64,000 nt of DNA from NCBI RefSeq assembly GCF_020921035.1, contig NC_063150.1, positions 27,761,826-27,825,825 on the forward strand, in the 5' to 3' direction. This DNA comes from Rhodamnia argentea. Lineage: Eukaryota > Streptophyta > Magnoliopsida > Myrtales > Myrtaceae. A program made the translations under genes and the position numbers. Under the pieces are notes generated by a model. The model made no database searches. It worked only from the letters and a program-made list of their open reading frames with translations, and was not told the DNA's origin. This document shows, one piece after another, positions 22,883-35,380 of this stretch; position 1 is the stretch's first letter; each line of letters starts with the position of its first letter.

Positions 22883-23857
22883 GTGAATTGTCACATAAAA
22901 GATTTGAAAAGCGAGAGAGAGAGATTTGTGAAAGAGTCGGTGAAGAGTTAAAAAATGTGGGAAGGCAGACAATTGCTGGGTACAATTTTTGTCAGATGGA
23001 GGAGAAAACATTTATCTGAACTCATTGCTTTTTGTTGTGTGATTTTTTTACTTGCTAGGAGTCAACTGACTTCTGTGACAAATCCCCTGTTCTTGGGGTC
23101 GAATACACACTCCTTTTTGGGTGAATGTGGCCTATTCTTTCATAAAGGCACCCTCAATGAGACTAAAGTCATTCGCTCATTGAGATGATTTGGTCTTCTT
23201 GATTATGCCATCGTAACCCTCAATGTTCTTCTGTTGGTCGTTCAATCTACATGTGCACCAAGCTCACTTGGCTCAAATGTTCGCTCGCTGAAAGGCGGGT
23301 CACCGAAGCGCACATTCTGCCTCCTGCTCACTCTTCACACTGCCAACTTCGACGTGCGGAACCGGTGGCCAAACAAGCTGACTGTAAATGAAGGTGGAGT
23401 AGTTCAAATTATCACTCGACGAGCACAACCACCACCGAGGGAACATTTTTCTCTTTGTTTTCGTTGAGCAAAGAGAGGAGAGGAGGCAAAGTTTGGCTTG
23501 TTGGCGACGTTCTCTTCGTATGTAGGTTGGTCAAAATATAGGCAAAAACACCTCGGGATGCTACGTACGCGTTTCGGGTGGAGAAAATTAGGCGAAACTC
23601 CTACCGTGCGCCCTGTTATAAACAAAAGATAAAAGAGGATTTTTAACAAAGGCAATGATTTCCTACCGCCAAGGTCGGAGACTCGGAGGGCACTCCCTCC
23701 AATCATATCTCTATTTCTATTTGGTGAGCTACAAGTTACGAATTGAAAAAGTTCCACAAAAACACGGGTCTTTTAACAAAACTCTGGTGACTAAAATAAC
23801 TAAAACTAGGAGAACATATGAACTTTGGTTCGAAGACACGGCCATCTATATTTATTT
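22883..23857. other. eIF2-gamma 3' UTR and spacer
   Basis: No coding similarity is seen on either strand after the eIF2-gamma stop. Confidence 0.5.
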
Positions 23858-24292
23858 TTAGAAAATGACATGAATGGCCTATGAACTTTGGTTCGACATG
23901 CAATGGGGTTTATAAACTTTAACCCAATACGCAATGTCACCCTCGAACTTTAAATTTATTCAATGTAATTCTTGAAATTTTTGTATATGTTCAATTTAAT
24001 CTTTATACTACATAAAAATGTTCAAATATCGTCCTTCCATAAATTTAAGTTCGGGGAAAACATGGAACATTTTTATATGGTTCAGAAATTTGAGTAAACA
24101 TAAACCAAAAGTTTAGCGACCATATTCAATAAATTTAAAGTTTGGGCATGTCGTTGTATGTGGAATAAATTTAAATGACTACATTGAACAAATTATAAGT
24201 TCTTTGATAATAAAAAAAAAGGAACAAATTATAAGTTCATGAATTACATTATAAATTGGGCCAAAGTTCAAAGGATCGTTTATGCATTCCTT
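23858..24292. mobile_element. Probable inverted-repeat MITE upstream of eL22
   Basis: The left end AATGACATGAATGGCC-TATGAACTTTGG and the right end, read inverted, ATGCATAAACGATCC-TTTGAACTTTGG, are similar, as are further subterminal words (AATAAATTTAAA, TTCAATGTAATTC). The element is AT-rich, has no coding content and ends about 150 bases before the eL22 start region. No target duplication could be fixed. Confidence 0.45.
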
Positions 24293-24462
24293 TTGTTTCT
24301 CTTTTAAAACCACCAGGCCCAAATCAACTGCTTCGGCCCAACTCAAACTCGCCAGGCCCACTGACGAAATACCAAAACCCTAGTTGTACTTTCCTGCCTC
24401 TTCTCTCTCCTTTTCTCTCTGTTGATTCTCAGCGGCACGCCATAACCAGAGCAGCTCCAAAG

Positions 24463-24464
<2 letters not shown>

Positions 24465-24500
<36 letters not shown>
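24465..24500. repeat. (CT)n in the eL22 leader
   Basis: About 18 CT units on the sense strand, roughly 85-120 bases upstream of the start codon. Confidence 0.9.
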
Positions 24501-24505
<5 letters not shown>

Positions 24506-24583
24506 GTGGCATTTTCTCCTCACTCTTTCGTTTGGTACAGTCACAGAAGACGTAGGTAAGTGTATTCAAGTTCTGTTGGAGAG

Positions 24584-26220
<1,637 letters not shown>

Positions 26221-26680
26221 GAATCTGCTCCAACATTAGAATATCATGATTCACTTGCTCAAAAGATGTCGTTCACCATTTTCCAACATTTCAATGTTCT
26301 TATTGGATTTTGGTTTGTAACTCTCTGGCTTTCAGATTGCAAGCAGATTTATTTTCGTTGTCCTTTTCACTATGAATCGAGTTTTGAGTTCCAAAATTGT
26401 TGAGCTAGGGACATGAACACCCTCATGATGAAATATGCTACTTAGTGTGTGCTGGAGATTTAATTAAAAATGCATCTTAGCTAAGAGCAGAGGGCTTGGA
26501 CTCTGTCTTGCTAAGATTGAAGGATGGTTACAATATACCCATTACTCTGGTTGATCTAAAGATAGAATTTGCATTTTCATGAAGATAACAATTCAGAGAT
26601 GAAGCTGCAAGCTTATGTCTGCTAACTCATCGAGATAGAACCTGCTTCTCTCATGAGATCTGCTGTACTTCGATACTGTC
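26221..26680. other. Convergent 3' regions of eL22 and KCS
   Basis: The eL22 (+) and KCS (-) genes converge here with 460 bases between stop codons, presumably occupied by their 3' UTRs. Confidence 0.6.
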
Positions 26681-28009
26681 TTACTCCATTTTGCCTTCCC
26701 ACACTTTGGCTGCCTGTGATCTTGCTGGGTTTATGCACCTCCACATGGCACTATTGCACTTAAACCCACTCCCTAAGGCAATCTGCCATATCCTATCCCC
26801 CTCTTTTACTCTCCCTTTGGCTTCTGCGTAAGCAAGCTCATACCAGATGGATGAAGCTGAGGTGTTCCCAAACTTGTATAGAGTCATCTTCGATGCTTCC
26901 AGATCTTCTTCACCCAACTTCAAGTTCTTTCCGATCGCTTCTATGACGGATTTCCCTCCGGCATGTATGCAGAAGTGCTCGAAAGCTCTCCTGAAATTCG
27001 GTATGTAAATCTCTGTTTTCCTCCTGGTACTGAGCTTTCGCTTGATAATGGACAATGCGTACTGGAACTGCTCTGTGTAAGGCAGAACCAGAGGGCCTAA
27101 GGAAGCCATGTTTGCTTTTAGTGCTTCCCCAGCAACAGTCACAATGCTCTTGGATATCGACACCCCAAGTTCGTTCTCGGAGTCCACATCCTGGTACACG
27201 CATGCATAAGATTGATCGTCATGAGCTCTGGTCGTTCGGACAATGTGTTGAAGCTCATACTTGGCCGCCTTCTTGTCTTGGTCTCGGCTCGACATGAGCA
27301 GCGCCGCGCTTCCCATTCGGAAGAGACAATTGGATATCAACATGGATGTGTTCTTACCCTTGTACCAGTTCATGCTGAGAATCTCGGTGCTTATGATAAG
27401 GGCCAAGGAGTTCCTGTGAACCCTCAACAGGTCTTGTGCCAGGCCTACGGACACGACACCGGCGCTGCACCCCATGCCAGAGAGGTTATAGCTTTGGATA
27501 TTGCTCCTCATTCCGAACTTGTTCACCACCATGGCAGTTAGAGACGGCGTGGGACAAAACATAGTACTGTTGCAAATCAATATGTCTATGCTTCTAGGGC
27601 TAACGTTGTTCTTCCTCAGCAACCCATGTACAACGGGGAAAATGACCGTCTCGGCTTCCTCTAGGCCAGAAGAAAGTGATTTTGTTATGGGTAACTCGGC
27701 AATCGATGCGGGAATGCTGGTCTCTTCGCTGAACCCTGCCTTCTCGAAGATCTTGCTTAGGAAAGCTTTGCTCTTTTGATCGACCTTTTCGTCGAGAAAA
27801 AGATGCTCCTGGAACATGCACTTAGGTAGCCGACAAGAATCGGGCGGCCTATAGCAATTGAAGTCCAGTAAAAAGACTGAGGCTTTTCTTTTACTAACAA
27901 GGAAGACGACAGCCACAAGACCGAGCATCACCAATGGAAAATGGCGATGGGCGAATGCGAGAACAAAATCCAGTAAACTGAACACATGTAGTGATGATGC
28001 CATGGTCAT
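26681..28009 (-). CDS. KCS: 3-ketoacyl-CoA synthase (fatty acid elongase condensing enzyme)
   Basis: A single-exon frame of 442 residues. KCS enzymes condense malonyl-CoA with long-chain acyl-CoA in the ER, the first step in making very-long-chain fatty acids for waxes, suberin and sphingolipids. N-terminal hydrophobic segments are at about 8-38. The FAE1/Type III PKS-like domain starts around LDFNCYRPP, and an ICNSTMFCPTPSLTAMVVN block follows. Catalytic residues fit the FAE1 spacing exactly: Cys181 in NLSGMGCSAG, His349 in HFCIHAGGK and Asn382 in FGNTSASS. WYKGKNTSMLISNCLFRMG and GFKCNSAMWRC are also present. It is slightly shorter than most family members (about 460-520 aa), mainly at the N-terminus, where one transmembrane segment may be missing. 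Met3 (28003) is an alternative start. Subfamily is not assigned. Confidence 0.93.
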   Translation of the reverse strand: MTMASSLHVFSLLDFVLAFAHRHFPLVMLGLVAVVFLVSKRKASVFLLDFNCYRPPDSCRLPKCMFQEHLFLDEKVDQKSKAFLSKIFEKAGFSEETSIPASIAELPITKSLSSGLEEAETVIFPVVHGLLRKNNVSPRSIDILICNSTMFCPTPSLTAMVVNKFGMRSNIQSYNLSGMGCSAGVVSVGLAQDLLRVHRNSLALIISTEILSMNWYKGKNTSMLISNCLFRMGSAALLMSSRDQDKKAAKYELQHIVRTTRAHDDQSYACVYQDVDSENELGVSISKSIVTVAGEALKANMASLGPLVLPYTEQFQYALSIIKRKLSTRRKTEIYIPNFRRAFEHFCIHAGGKSVIEAIGKNLKLGEEDLEASKMTLYKFGNTSASSIWYELAYAEAKGRVKEGDRIWQIALGSGFKCNSAMWRCINPARSQAAKVWEGKME

Positions 28010-28082
28010 TAAGTGTGAAAACTCGAACTGATTCAGCTCGTGGTTGATGGTTTGGGTACGGAGGCTCTGAAGAGGACATCAA

Positions 28083-30126
28083 AGAATTGAGGAAGGTGTA
28101 TTGGCTTGTCGTCTATGGGAAATCCTGTTATATGGAAGTGGGAACTGAAACACCGCTTTGGTGCTTTGTCCTGAGAAACTAAAGTTGTCACGGCACTGAC
28201 AGTTGTTAGTTACAAACGTTGTTAGTGCATGTTAAAGCAATCTTTTGCCTTGTGGAATGAACTACAGAATTTCGATTCTGTTATGAGAGTGGGAGTTATA
28301 GAACACGTTTTTCGTATCGGTGATGTTTGAACATAAACCAACTCGGCCGCAAGCAAATCCTCACAAGTTGTAGTTGCATTCACATTCACACTGGATCTAC
28401 AAAAAATTATGTGTATCGCAAGCGTTTCCTGCAATTCGTCGACTATGTTCGTCACACTGGCAGAAGGACGAGCACATCCGGCTTTTTACAGTTAAAACAT
28501 CAGTCGAATGCATACAAGACTATTGCTCTGTCATAGCCTCTTTGTCAGTTCGCCCGACTAAACGGAAACCTAACGTTAGAGAGAGAGATTGCAGCAAAGA
28601 GATTCTCTTTACTGCTGCTTCTCTCTTAAGCAAACACAGGATCCACGATCTCAAAGACCTCCCCACAGTCTATCCAAGTACTTGAGGTGCATCAAGTGCT
28701 CAATGGCTGTGCAAACTTGATCATTCGCCGAAACCGGGTATATATACTTCCTATCACTGACTAGAAGAATGCAAGGCATCCATAGCAGTGACTCGACTTG
28801 ATTATTTCGACTGCACTTTAGTAAGTAGAAGCTTTGTATGATAATATTTGGACTTGACATGGATTATGAAGCTCATGTAATTACAGCAATCTTCTAGGTC
28901 CAGAAGATGATGGTGGCTGACGAGATTTTGTGTAGGTTCACACAATGAAATAGACCATCCTAGCGGGCAACAATGACCACCTTCTATGTGTTGTTTGTTT
29001 ATGTAATTTCTCATGCCAGCAGGACCACAACAATAGGATCATCCGTCAATTCACGCGGCAAGTGGTTCTCTTCAATGCCCTTTGCTAGAAGCAAAACCTT
29101 CTATCAAGAACTCAGAAATTTCTGCAGCTCAATGGTTTGAACGGGGCATGTTTAGAGTAGAATTCCAGGACCTGCATTCAACACCATTTCTTTTGAACTC
29201 GGAGAAAAAATTGCAGAGGGTTTGGCGCAGGACTAATTTTCATGCCCTTCCTTTCTATTGGAATAGTTGGATCGAACTCCTCGCCGATATTAAGGACTTG
29301 CTGAGAATCTCAGTCATCAGCTTGGGTTGGTACCAACTTGCACAGTAACACACACAGGGCCATTCAAAGGAAGAGATTTCGACCGCAAAATTCAACTGTG
29401 AAGAGGTTATGTGAGAGAAGATGACAAAACCCGTCTTTTTCATCTCAGTCGAAGAGAGGATTCGCATCGAACAATGTACGATACAGACATACACGCTTGA
29501 ACGGAAGCATGCTTGCGCTGTTTTGTTTGTGTGCTGTGGAGGTAGAGATTGAATGGACCAAATAGAGTGAAGCCCACCTCAACGAGCACGCTCAGTGCAG
29601 TTTCATGCAAATATTTTGACCAAACAAGCCATAAATGGAACTTCAAGTATTGGACATATCGTTCTGTAGTCGACACAATAAACTGAGTCGATCATGGCAT
29701 AAAAGATCGTGTAAGTCCATCCATGTCTTACTCTCATCAAGTTGAGGTAGTTAATCATAGTTATATAACACGACCGACTTGTTCATGGATACTGATTGTC
29801 AACTTGGTTCCAATTACACTTGTAAACTATGTTAATGCAGCTGCTATGTATGAATTAAGCTTTCGATCCTTTGTTAATACTCGCAATCGGCGGGATTTCC
29901 AACCTTGTGGATAATCTGAGGATATCAGTACCATTTTCCATACTTCAGGCCACTCATTTCTGGGACAAAGCTAGGACAGCAACATATATAGCTGGTCAAG
30001 TTCTTCTTGGTTGATCTTTCTGTGGTCATACTCTTCTTCAACTTGCATGCATGTGGGGGTGGCTCATCCAAAACTACACTTTCTCAAGGCAGACCTATAT
30101 GCCTTCTGCATGATTGCGCGTGCTCG
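28083..30126. other. Spacer between KCS and phylloplanin, no gene recognised
   Basis: About 2 kb separates the divergent KCS (-) and phylloplanin (+) genes. The frames seen are short and lack family resemblance. The KCS promoter should be in the first few hundred bases. Confidence 0.5.
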
Positions 30127-30128
30127 CG

Positions 30129-30150
30129 AGAGAGAGAGAGAGAGAGAGAG
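30129..30150. repeat. (GA)n upstream of the phylloplanin gene
   Basis: About 11 GA units on the sense strand, roughly 50 bases before the TATA box. Confidence 0.85.
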
Positions 30151-30195
30151 GGGCACATTCAGAAAATGCTGCAGCAAGTTGGGCTTTCCAGCCCC

Positions 30196-30202
30196 TATAA
30201 AA
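30196..30202 (+). promoter_or_regulatory. TATA box of the phylloplanin-like gene
   Basis: CCCCTATAAAATGGC places TATAAAA about 105 bases before the start codon, a normal distance allowing a leader of about 70 nt. Confidence 0.65.
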
Positions 30203-30304
30203 TGGCTGCGAACCACCGGTATCTTACAGCAAACACTCGCTTCGCTACTGAAACAAGTCCGCCAACACACTTCACAGAACTCTTTCCCATAATCACTTCG
30301 AATA

Positions 30305-31418
30305 ATGGCTCCAAAATCACTTTTCCTGGTGTCACTCATTGTTGGGGTGCTTGTGGTGGGTGCCCCAATGGCTCAGGCACAGCTAGGAGGACTAGGAGGA
30401 CTCATTGGCTCCCTCCTCGGCCTGATTCGGATCAATGGGATCGTGCCATGCCTTCTCAGTAGCACCACTTCACTCATTAATGGCACAATTCCGGTTTTCC
30501 CTAGTAAGTCACTCCTCTTGTGAATCTATGCAATTCCATTGCAGCCACACATGAGCACGCTATATGGTCAAGTAGCGCAGCTAGTGAATCACAGTTTACA
30601 CGGTCCGTACCTCATAATTACGAGGCCCAAACCTTTTGCACACTGTGCGATTTGCTTATATCGGATTCATCCCCTGTAAAATATCGTCTAGTTAACTGAG
30701 TGTCCAATATCTAGTTAACCCGTCTTCCATGTCGCCTATGGCATTCTGCATATATAAGCTCTGTCAGCAATCTAAGTCATTCAAATGAATGCGTTGGCAA
30801 CGAGGAAATAATTCGGGACAACCAGTACAAGGTGCATGGCTCTAACTGTAGGTTTCACATGGAATTCTCGAATTTGATTAGTTGAATCGTGTTCTTGCAC
30901 CAACCTCGGCTGCGAGCCTACAAACCTGTCATCATGTCATGTATCCGGTATATGCAGTGTTTTTGCTCTGCTCATTCAAGTGCCAAAAGAAGAAAAATCG
31001 ATGGTTTCTTCGAGGTGGCATCGTTATTTGACGTGGTTCCGATAATCATATGTCCTTCCAGATGGATTTGACCCAAAAGAAATAAGATTTTCTACACTGA
31101 ATGCATTTGTCCTTCCCCATTCTGTTATATGCAATTGCAGATGCAGTGGTGCAACTTAAGTGCGGAGGCAATGTGGTGTCCTCTGCAACCACAAATCAGA
31201 ATGGTGTGTTCTCAATTCTGTTGGACCCTCTCCAGTTCATCCTCTCCACAGTACTCAACACTTGCCAATTAGTGGTCCCAACCCCTCTCTCGAGCTGCAA
31301 TTCGAGCTTGCCCATCGCCGGGGTCCTCCAGTCAGCATTGCAGTTCGTCGGGAACACAGTCCAGGGACTCCTCAGTATTGCCAACATCGTTCCTACCGGA
31401 TTCAATCTCATCGGCTGA
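30305..31418 (+). CDS. Phylloplanin-like secreted protein (pollen Ole e 1 family)
   Basis: Two exons, 30305-30503 and 31141-31418, encode 158 residues. The A|AT junction gives PVFPNAVVQLKCGG, the conserved family joint. A cleavable signal peptide ends at about AQA (residues 1-25), followed by a Gly/Leu-rich stretch GGLGGLIGSLLGL. Then come INGIVPC, NGTIPVFP, CGGNVVSSATTNQNGVFS and a Leu/Val-rich half with CQLVVP and SSCNSSLPI, four cysteines in the mature part. Phylloplanins are secreted onto leaf surfaces from trichomes and, in tobacco, block oomycete spore germination. Here the role is inferred from similarity. The intron is GT-AG, 637 bases. A TATA box lies 105 bases upstream. A partial relic of exon 1 from a second copy lies about 1 kb downstream. 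Confidence 0.9.
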
Positions 31419-32431
31419 GCCGTTTAGGCATGCAAATCGGACCCCGACCCGGGCTAAGTTCGGATGACTATAACAATAAATGATACCATATGTAAAGCAA
31501 ATAAGGTCATGTTTATTAATGTGGCGTACGGGATATTGCAAATGATGCTTCCCTAAGTATTAGATGACTTTCAAGATGATCGTGTATCGCAATGAATCGT
31601 AATTTCCTACGGCGTTTAGTCGAGCAACAGAATACAATTACTTTTCAATGGATATTTGTCATCTCGTTGTTCTCCTCTAGTACATTTCTTCATCTCGAAA
31701 ACGTTTGTGCAGGTAGGTCTTGCGGCAGTGAATTACCGACTAACATTATCTTCTTCGAGCGAGATCTCTTCATCTTCGGCAGCAATGATAACCCAATTTA
31801 GAAGGGTAACCCGCAGTGCACATTCTTTTGCGCAATATGACATCATGACTTTGATGAGGAAATGCTAAACCCTGATGGAAAGGACGACGAGAAGATGCAA
31901 GATAGAACGACACGATTATCCTTGCATTATACCACGAAACGAAGGTTTTGATGCGCATTATTGTCGACGGCTCCAACCTTGATGAATTTCTTGTTCTACC
32001 GTCCGATCTGGTCGTGAGAACTCATCACGTTAGGACATGGGTGATTCATGTTTCGTTCTCTCAGATTTCACAATCCAGAGAACATGTGGGTGGTTGGGTT
32101 TATCAGGGACAAGATCACCAGGACATGCTAGGCCCGGTTGTGATTCTTCTCGTGAACTTGATCGGACACATGACCTGAGAAATATTACAGAGATACTTGA
32201 ACACGATTAGTACTCCTAGTCCTAGGTTAGTTTCCATCTTTTCTTTAACCCTATTTCTCTCACTCTCTCCCCCACATAGGCTTAGACACGGAGATCCACG
32301 GTCTATCTCCCGCTCTCTGCCCGGCATGCCATCGTCACTCCGGCAGAGCTGTCGCCACACTGTCAAACTCAAAGATAAGACCATGGTTGTCGTGGCCAAG
32401 CTCCGTCACAGAGGGCCCATCCACAACGTTC
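31419..32431. other. Spacer downstream of phylloplanin
   Basis: No gene is recognised. The frames at 31,592-32,178 have no family resemblance. Confidence 0.45.
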
Positions 32432-32487
32432 GAGTGCAAGGCAACGGCACCGTTGTTCCTGTTTTTCCCGATAAGTCACTCATGTTG
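32432..32487 (+). pseudogene. Phylloplanin exon-1 relic
   Basis: The sequence coding VQGNGTVVPVFP matches the end of phylloplanin exon 1 (NGTIPVFP). It continues past the exon into intron sequence: CCCGATAAGTCACTCATG here against CCCTAGTAAGTCACTCCTC in the gene at 30,500. Since intronic bases are shared, this is a DNA-level duplication and not a retrocopy. The donor GT has become GA and nothing resembling exon 2 follows. Confidence 0.55.
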
Positions 32488-32589
32488 AGGAAACCTTCTA
32501 ATATGTTTTGAAATTGACAAAACTATTCATTGTTTATATCCATCTTGAGTAATGCGAGAAATTTTTATGTATTCAGATAATATTCACAT

Positions 32590-33800
32590 TGAAAGGACTC
32601 TTTATTGATTGAAAGACCTACATGAACAAGTCTAGATGAACGGGAAGTTCATGTTGACTTAGAAGCATCAAGGTTTTATGTCTACAGGGTCCCCAGCATC
32701 ATGGTTGTTAATATATCTTTGCAAGAACAATTGATCATATCCAACAAGCCAGAAACAACGTCATGCGTGAATATCAGCAAGGCTACTACGTGGCTATCAA
32801 CAAAGCAAACGCTAGATATTAGCAAAGTTTATATTCTAAGATAATTATGTTGAGATGTTTTATCTTGTTGCTCTACAGTTTGTGATCTAATATGGATTCC
32901 TACTTAAGAAGATCTTGATTGACCGTCAATTTTAAAGATTATCTCCGTAGAATATTCAATCACGCGAGATGTCTTGATTAGTTGACAATCATCCCGAAGG
33001 CAAAATTCTTTCCATAGCTGAAGCACTCCACTTATGGAAACCGAGATTTGTTCGTATGGGCGACTAAATCTATTGGTATCTCCGATTGTTCGATTACCCT
33101 AACCTTCTCATCATTTGTCCAAGCTTGGTGATTGATCCTCTTGAAGTTTATCCAACGGGAAGTGTGGATATTGAGGAGTATAAAAGGAGGCGGTGAAGAG
33201 AGAGATAGATCAAGAGTTAAAAATTCCAAGGTTCAAGAAAACTTCACATGTTCATATTTTTCTTCAGTTCACTCACAATTATAATTTTTTGAGAAATGTT
33301 AGCAAAGCGATAGTTTGTGCTTAAGAGTGAGATAGTGAGGCTATCAACTTGAGTATAAGCAGCACCTACTTCGAAAAATAAGGGCTTGAAATATAAGCAA
33401 CACTCATTGCCGTTATTTTTCATTGATTATCTAATGAATTCAAACCGGTAGGCTATCACTATGGGAGAGTAGGCATAAGCTTGCACTAAGCCGAACATCC
33501 GTGTTTAAAGTCTTCTATCTCTCTGCTCATACTTACTTAATTATTACTTGATAGAAGTTTCTACACTTCTAAATATTACTTCAACCCGATCATATTCACA
33601 CTCCGTTTCAATTGGTCTTGATCATATTCAACTTGATTCATCTAATTCCCCCATTTAAATTTCGATTTTGTTTAGAATCACATATTTATATCTCTCTAGG
33701 TGAATCCTAGCTAATATCAACTCCCTTAACAAGGCTCTTCCTTCCCGTTCTATTTTCTTCTCCACAATTGCACCTGTTTTTCCTAGCTTTATTTTCATCT
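32590..33800 (+). mobile_element. Probable solo LTR or LTR remnant (Copia style)
   Basis: The region reads like a plant LTR: U3-like sequence, a TATA-like GTATAAAAGG near 33,179 with a purine-rich leader (GAAGAGAGAGATAGATC), then AAACCGGTAGGCTATCACT and AGTAGGCATAAGCTTGCACT blocks and CT-rich termini. TGTTGCCCAACA near 33,805 could be its 3' end. I found no tRNA primer site, gag or pol sequence, and no matching second LTR. Ends and target duplication are not fixed. Confidence 0.35.
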
Positions 33801-34017
33801 GCACTGTTGCCCAACAGTAGTGTCCCTAAAGGTGTTTTTCTTAGCTTTATTTTACAGGGGACCCTAAAGATGATTTCTTAAAAAACCGCCTTCTAATTCA
33901 ATATACATATTACTATCGCTTTAACGGAAACTTTGTATTTTCTTTATGATAACTTTTTTTTTAACATTTATCTTTATGGTTTTAGAAATATGTGAAATAT
34001 ATTACATCGTTCATCAA

Positions 34018-35200
34018 AATATAGGGTTTTTTTCCAATTTAATTTTTTTTTAAATATTTACAAAATTATTTTTTAAAAATAAATATTTACAAGTTTGGGC
34101 CTCGCTCAGCAGTTGGGCTGCCGAGCAGCTCTGCTGGGCCCAGCCCCAGCTGCTAGGCAGCCCACCTACTCGGCAGCCCAGCTGCCAAGTGGGGTTGGGC
34201 TTCTTTTCTTTTCTTTTTTTTTAATTTCATTTTTTTAAGTATTTTAATTATTTATACTTATAATATTTAGTTTATTTTGTATTTTTTTAACATGTTTATA
34301 TTTATTTTATATATATATATATATATTTTCTTGGGAAGCTTATCTTTATAACATAATTAGTAATAATTAATATAAAAATTATTAAGATCTATAATTAATA
34401 AATAATGTTGTAATTATGTAATTAATTAAAAATATTCATAAAATAAAATTGGTAAGATATATGAAATTAAGGAACCCCATTCTTAATTCAATATCTTTAT
34501 AATATAATCAATCGAAAACCTATCTAGACGATCCCGAATAGCAAAAATTGCCATTAATAAATCCCGAAAATACTAGAAAAAATAGGAAAACTCATCTAGA
34601 CTATCCCGAATTGCAAAAATCCATTGTTCATCACCGCCAACGGCCGAATTTGTTTGGGGAAAGAGGGAAAGGAGGGTTCGTTCGATATCGAGAAGTAGCA
34701 CCGAAGGGAGAAAATGCAAAATTGACAAGGAAAACGGAGTTTTTTGGGGAAAAAGCCGGGCCAAACCGCCTATGGCTATTTGCCAATGGATTCGTCTCGA
34801 AAAATTACGTGAAATAAAAAAAAATTGTCTCAAACGGACGCCCGAGTGATGAGATATGTTTTTCCAAAGTTTTGCCATTTCTTTACTCGTTTCCACTCTT
34901 TTGCTGCGGTTTTTAACTCTTTTTCTGCGGTTTCCAACATATTCCCGCGACTATATTACATTATATCACAACATTATTTATTAATTATAGATCTTAATAA
35001 ATATTCACATTAATTATTGCTAATAATGTTATAACTATAAGCTTCACAAGAAAAAAAATTATAAATAAAATAAATATTCTAAGTATCAATAATTAAAAAA
35101 AATATGAAATTTTCAATATAGCCGGCCCACATTGTTTTTTTTTTTTTTTTGTAAATTTCGTATTTTTTTAAATAATTAAAATACTTAAAAAAACGAAATT

Positions 35201-35231
<31 letters not shown>

Positions 35232-35380
35232 AGCCCAACCCCGCTCGGCGGTTGGGGTGTCGAGCGAGCCTCGCTCGGCAACCCAATTGCCGAGCGAGGC
35301 CCAAACTTGTAAATATTTATTTTTAAAAAATAATTTTGTAAATATTTTTTTTAAATTAAATTGAAAAAAAAACCCTCAAA
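34018..35380. mobile_element. Large inverted-repeat element with arms of about 410 bp
   Basis: Left arm about 34,018-34,430 (AGGGTTTTTTTCC, AATATTTACAAAATTA, TTTGGGCCTCGCTC, AAGCTTAT, AGATCTATAATTAATAAATA) and right arm about 34,950-35,380 carry the same words in inverted order. Each arm has a GC-rich patch in the middle (GGGCTGCCGAGCAG / CCGAGCGAGGCCC) next to an A- or GAA-rich tract. The core (34,440-34,940) has a short open frame with no recognised homology. No transposase is seen. The structure fits a non-autonomous Mutator-like or foldback element; no target duplication was fixed. Confidence 0.65.
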
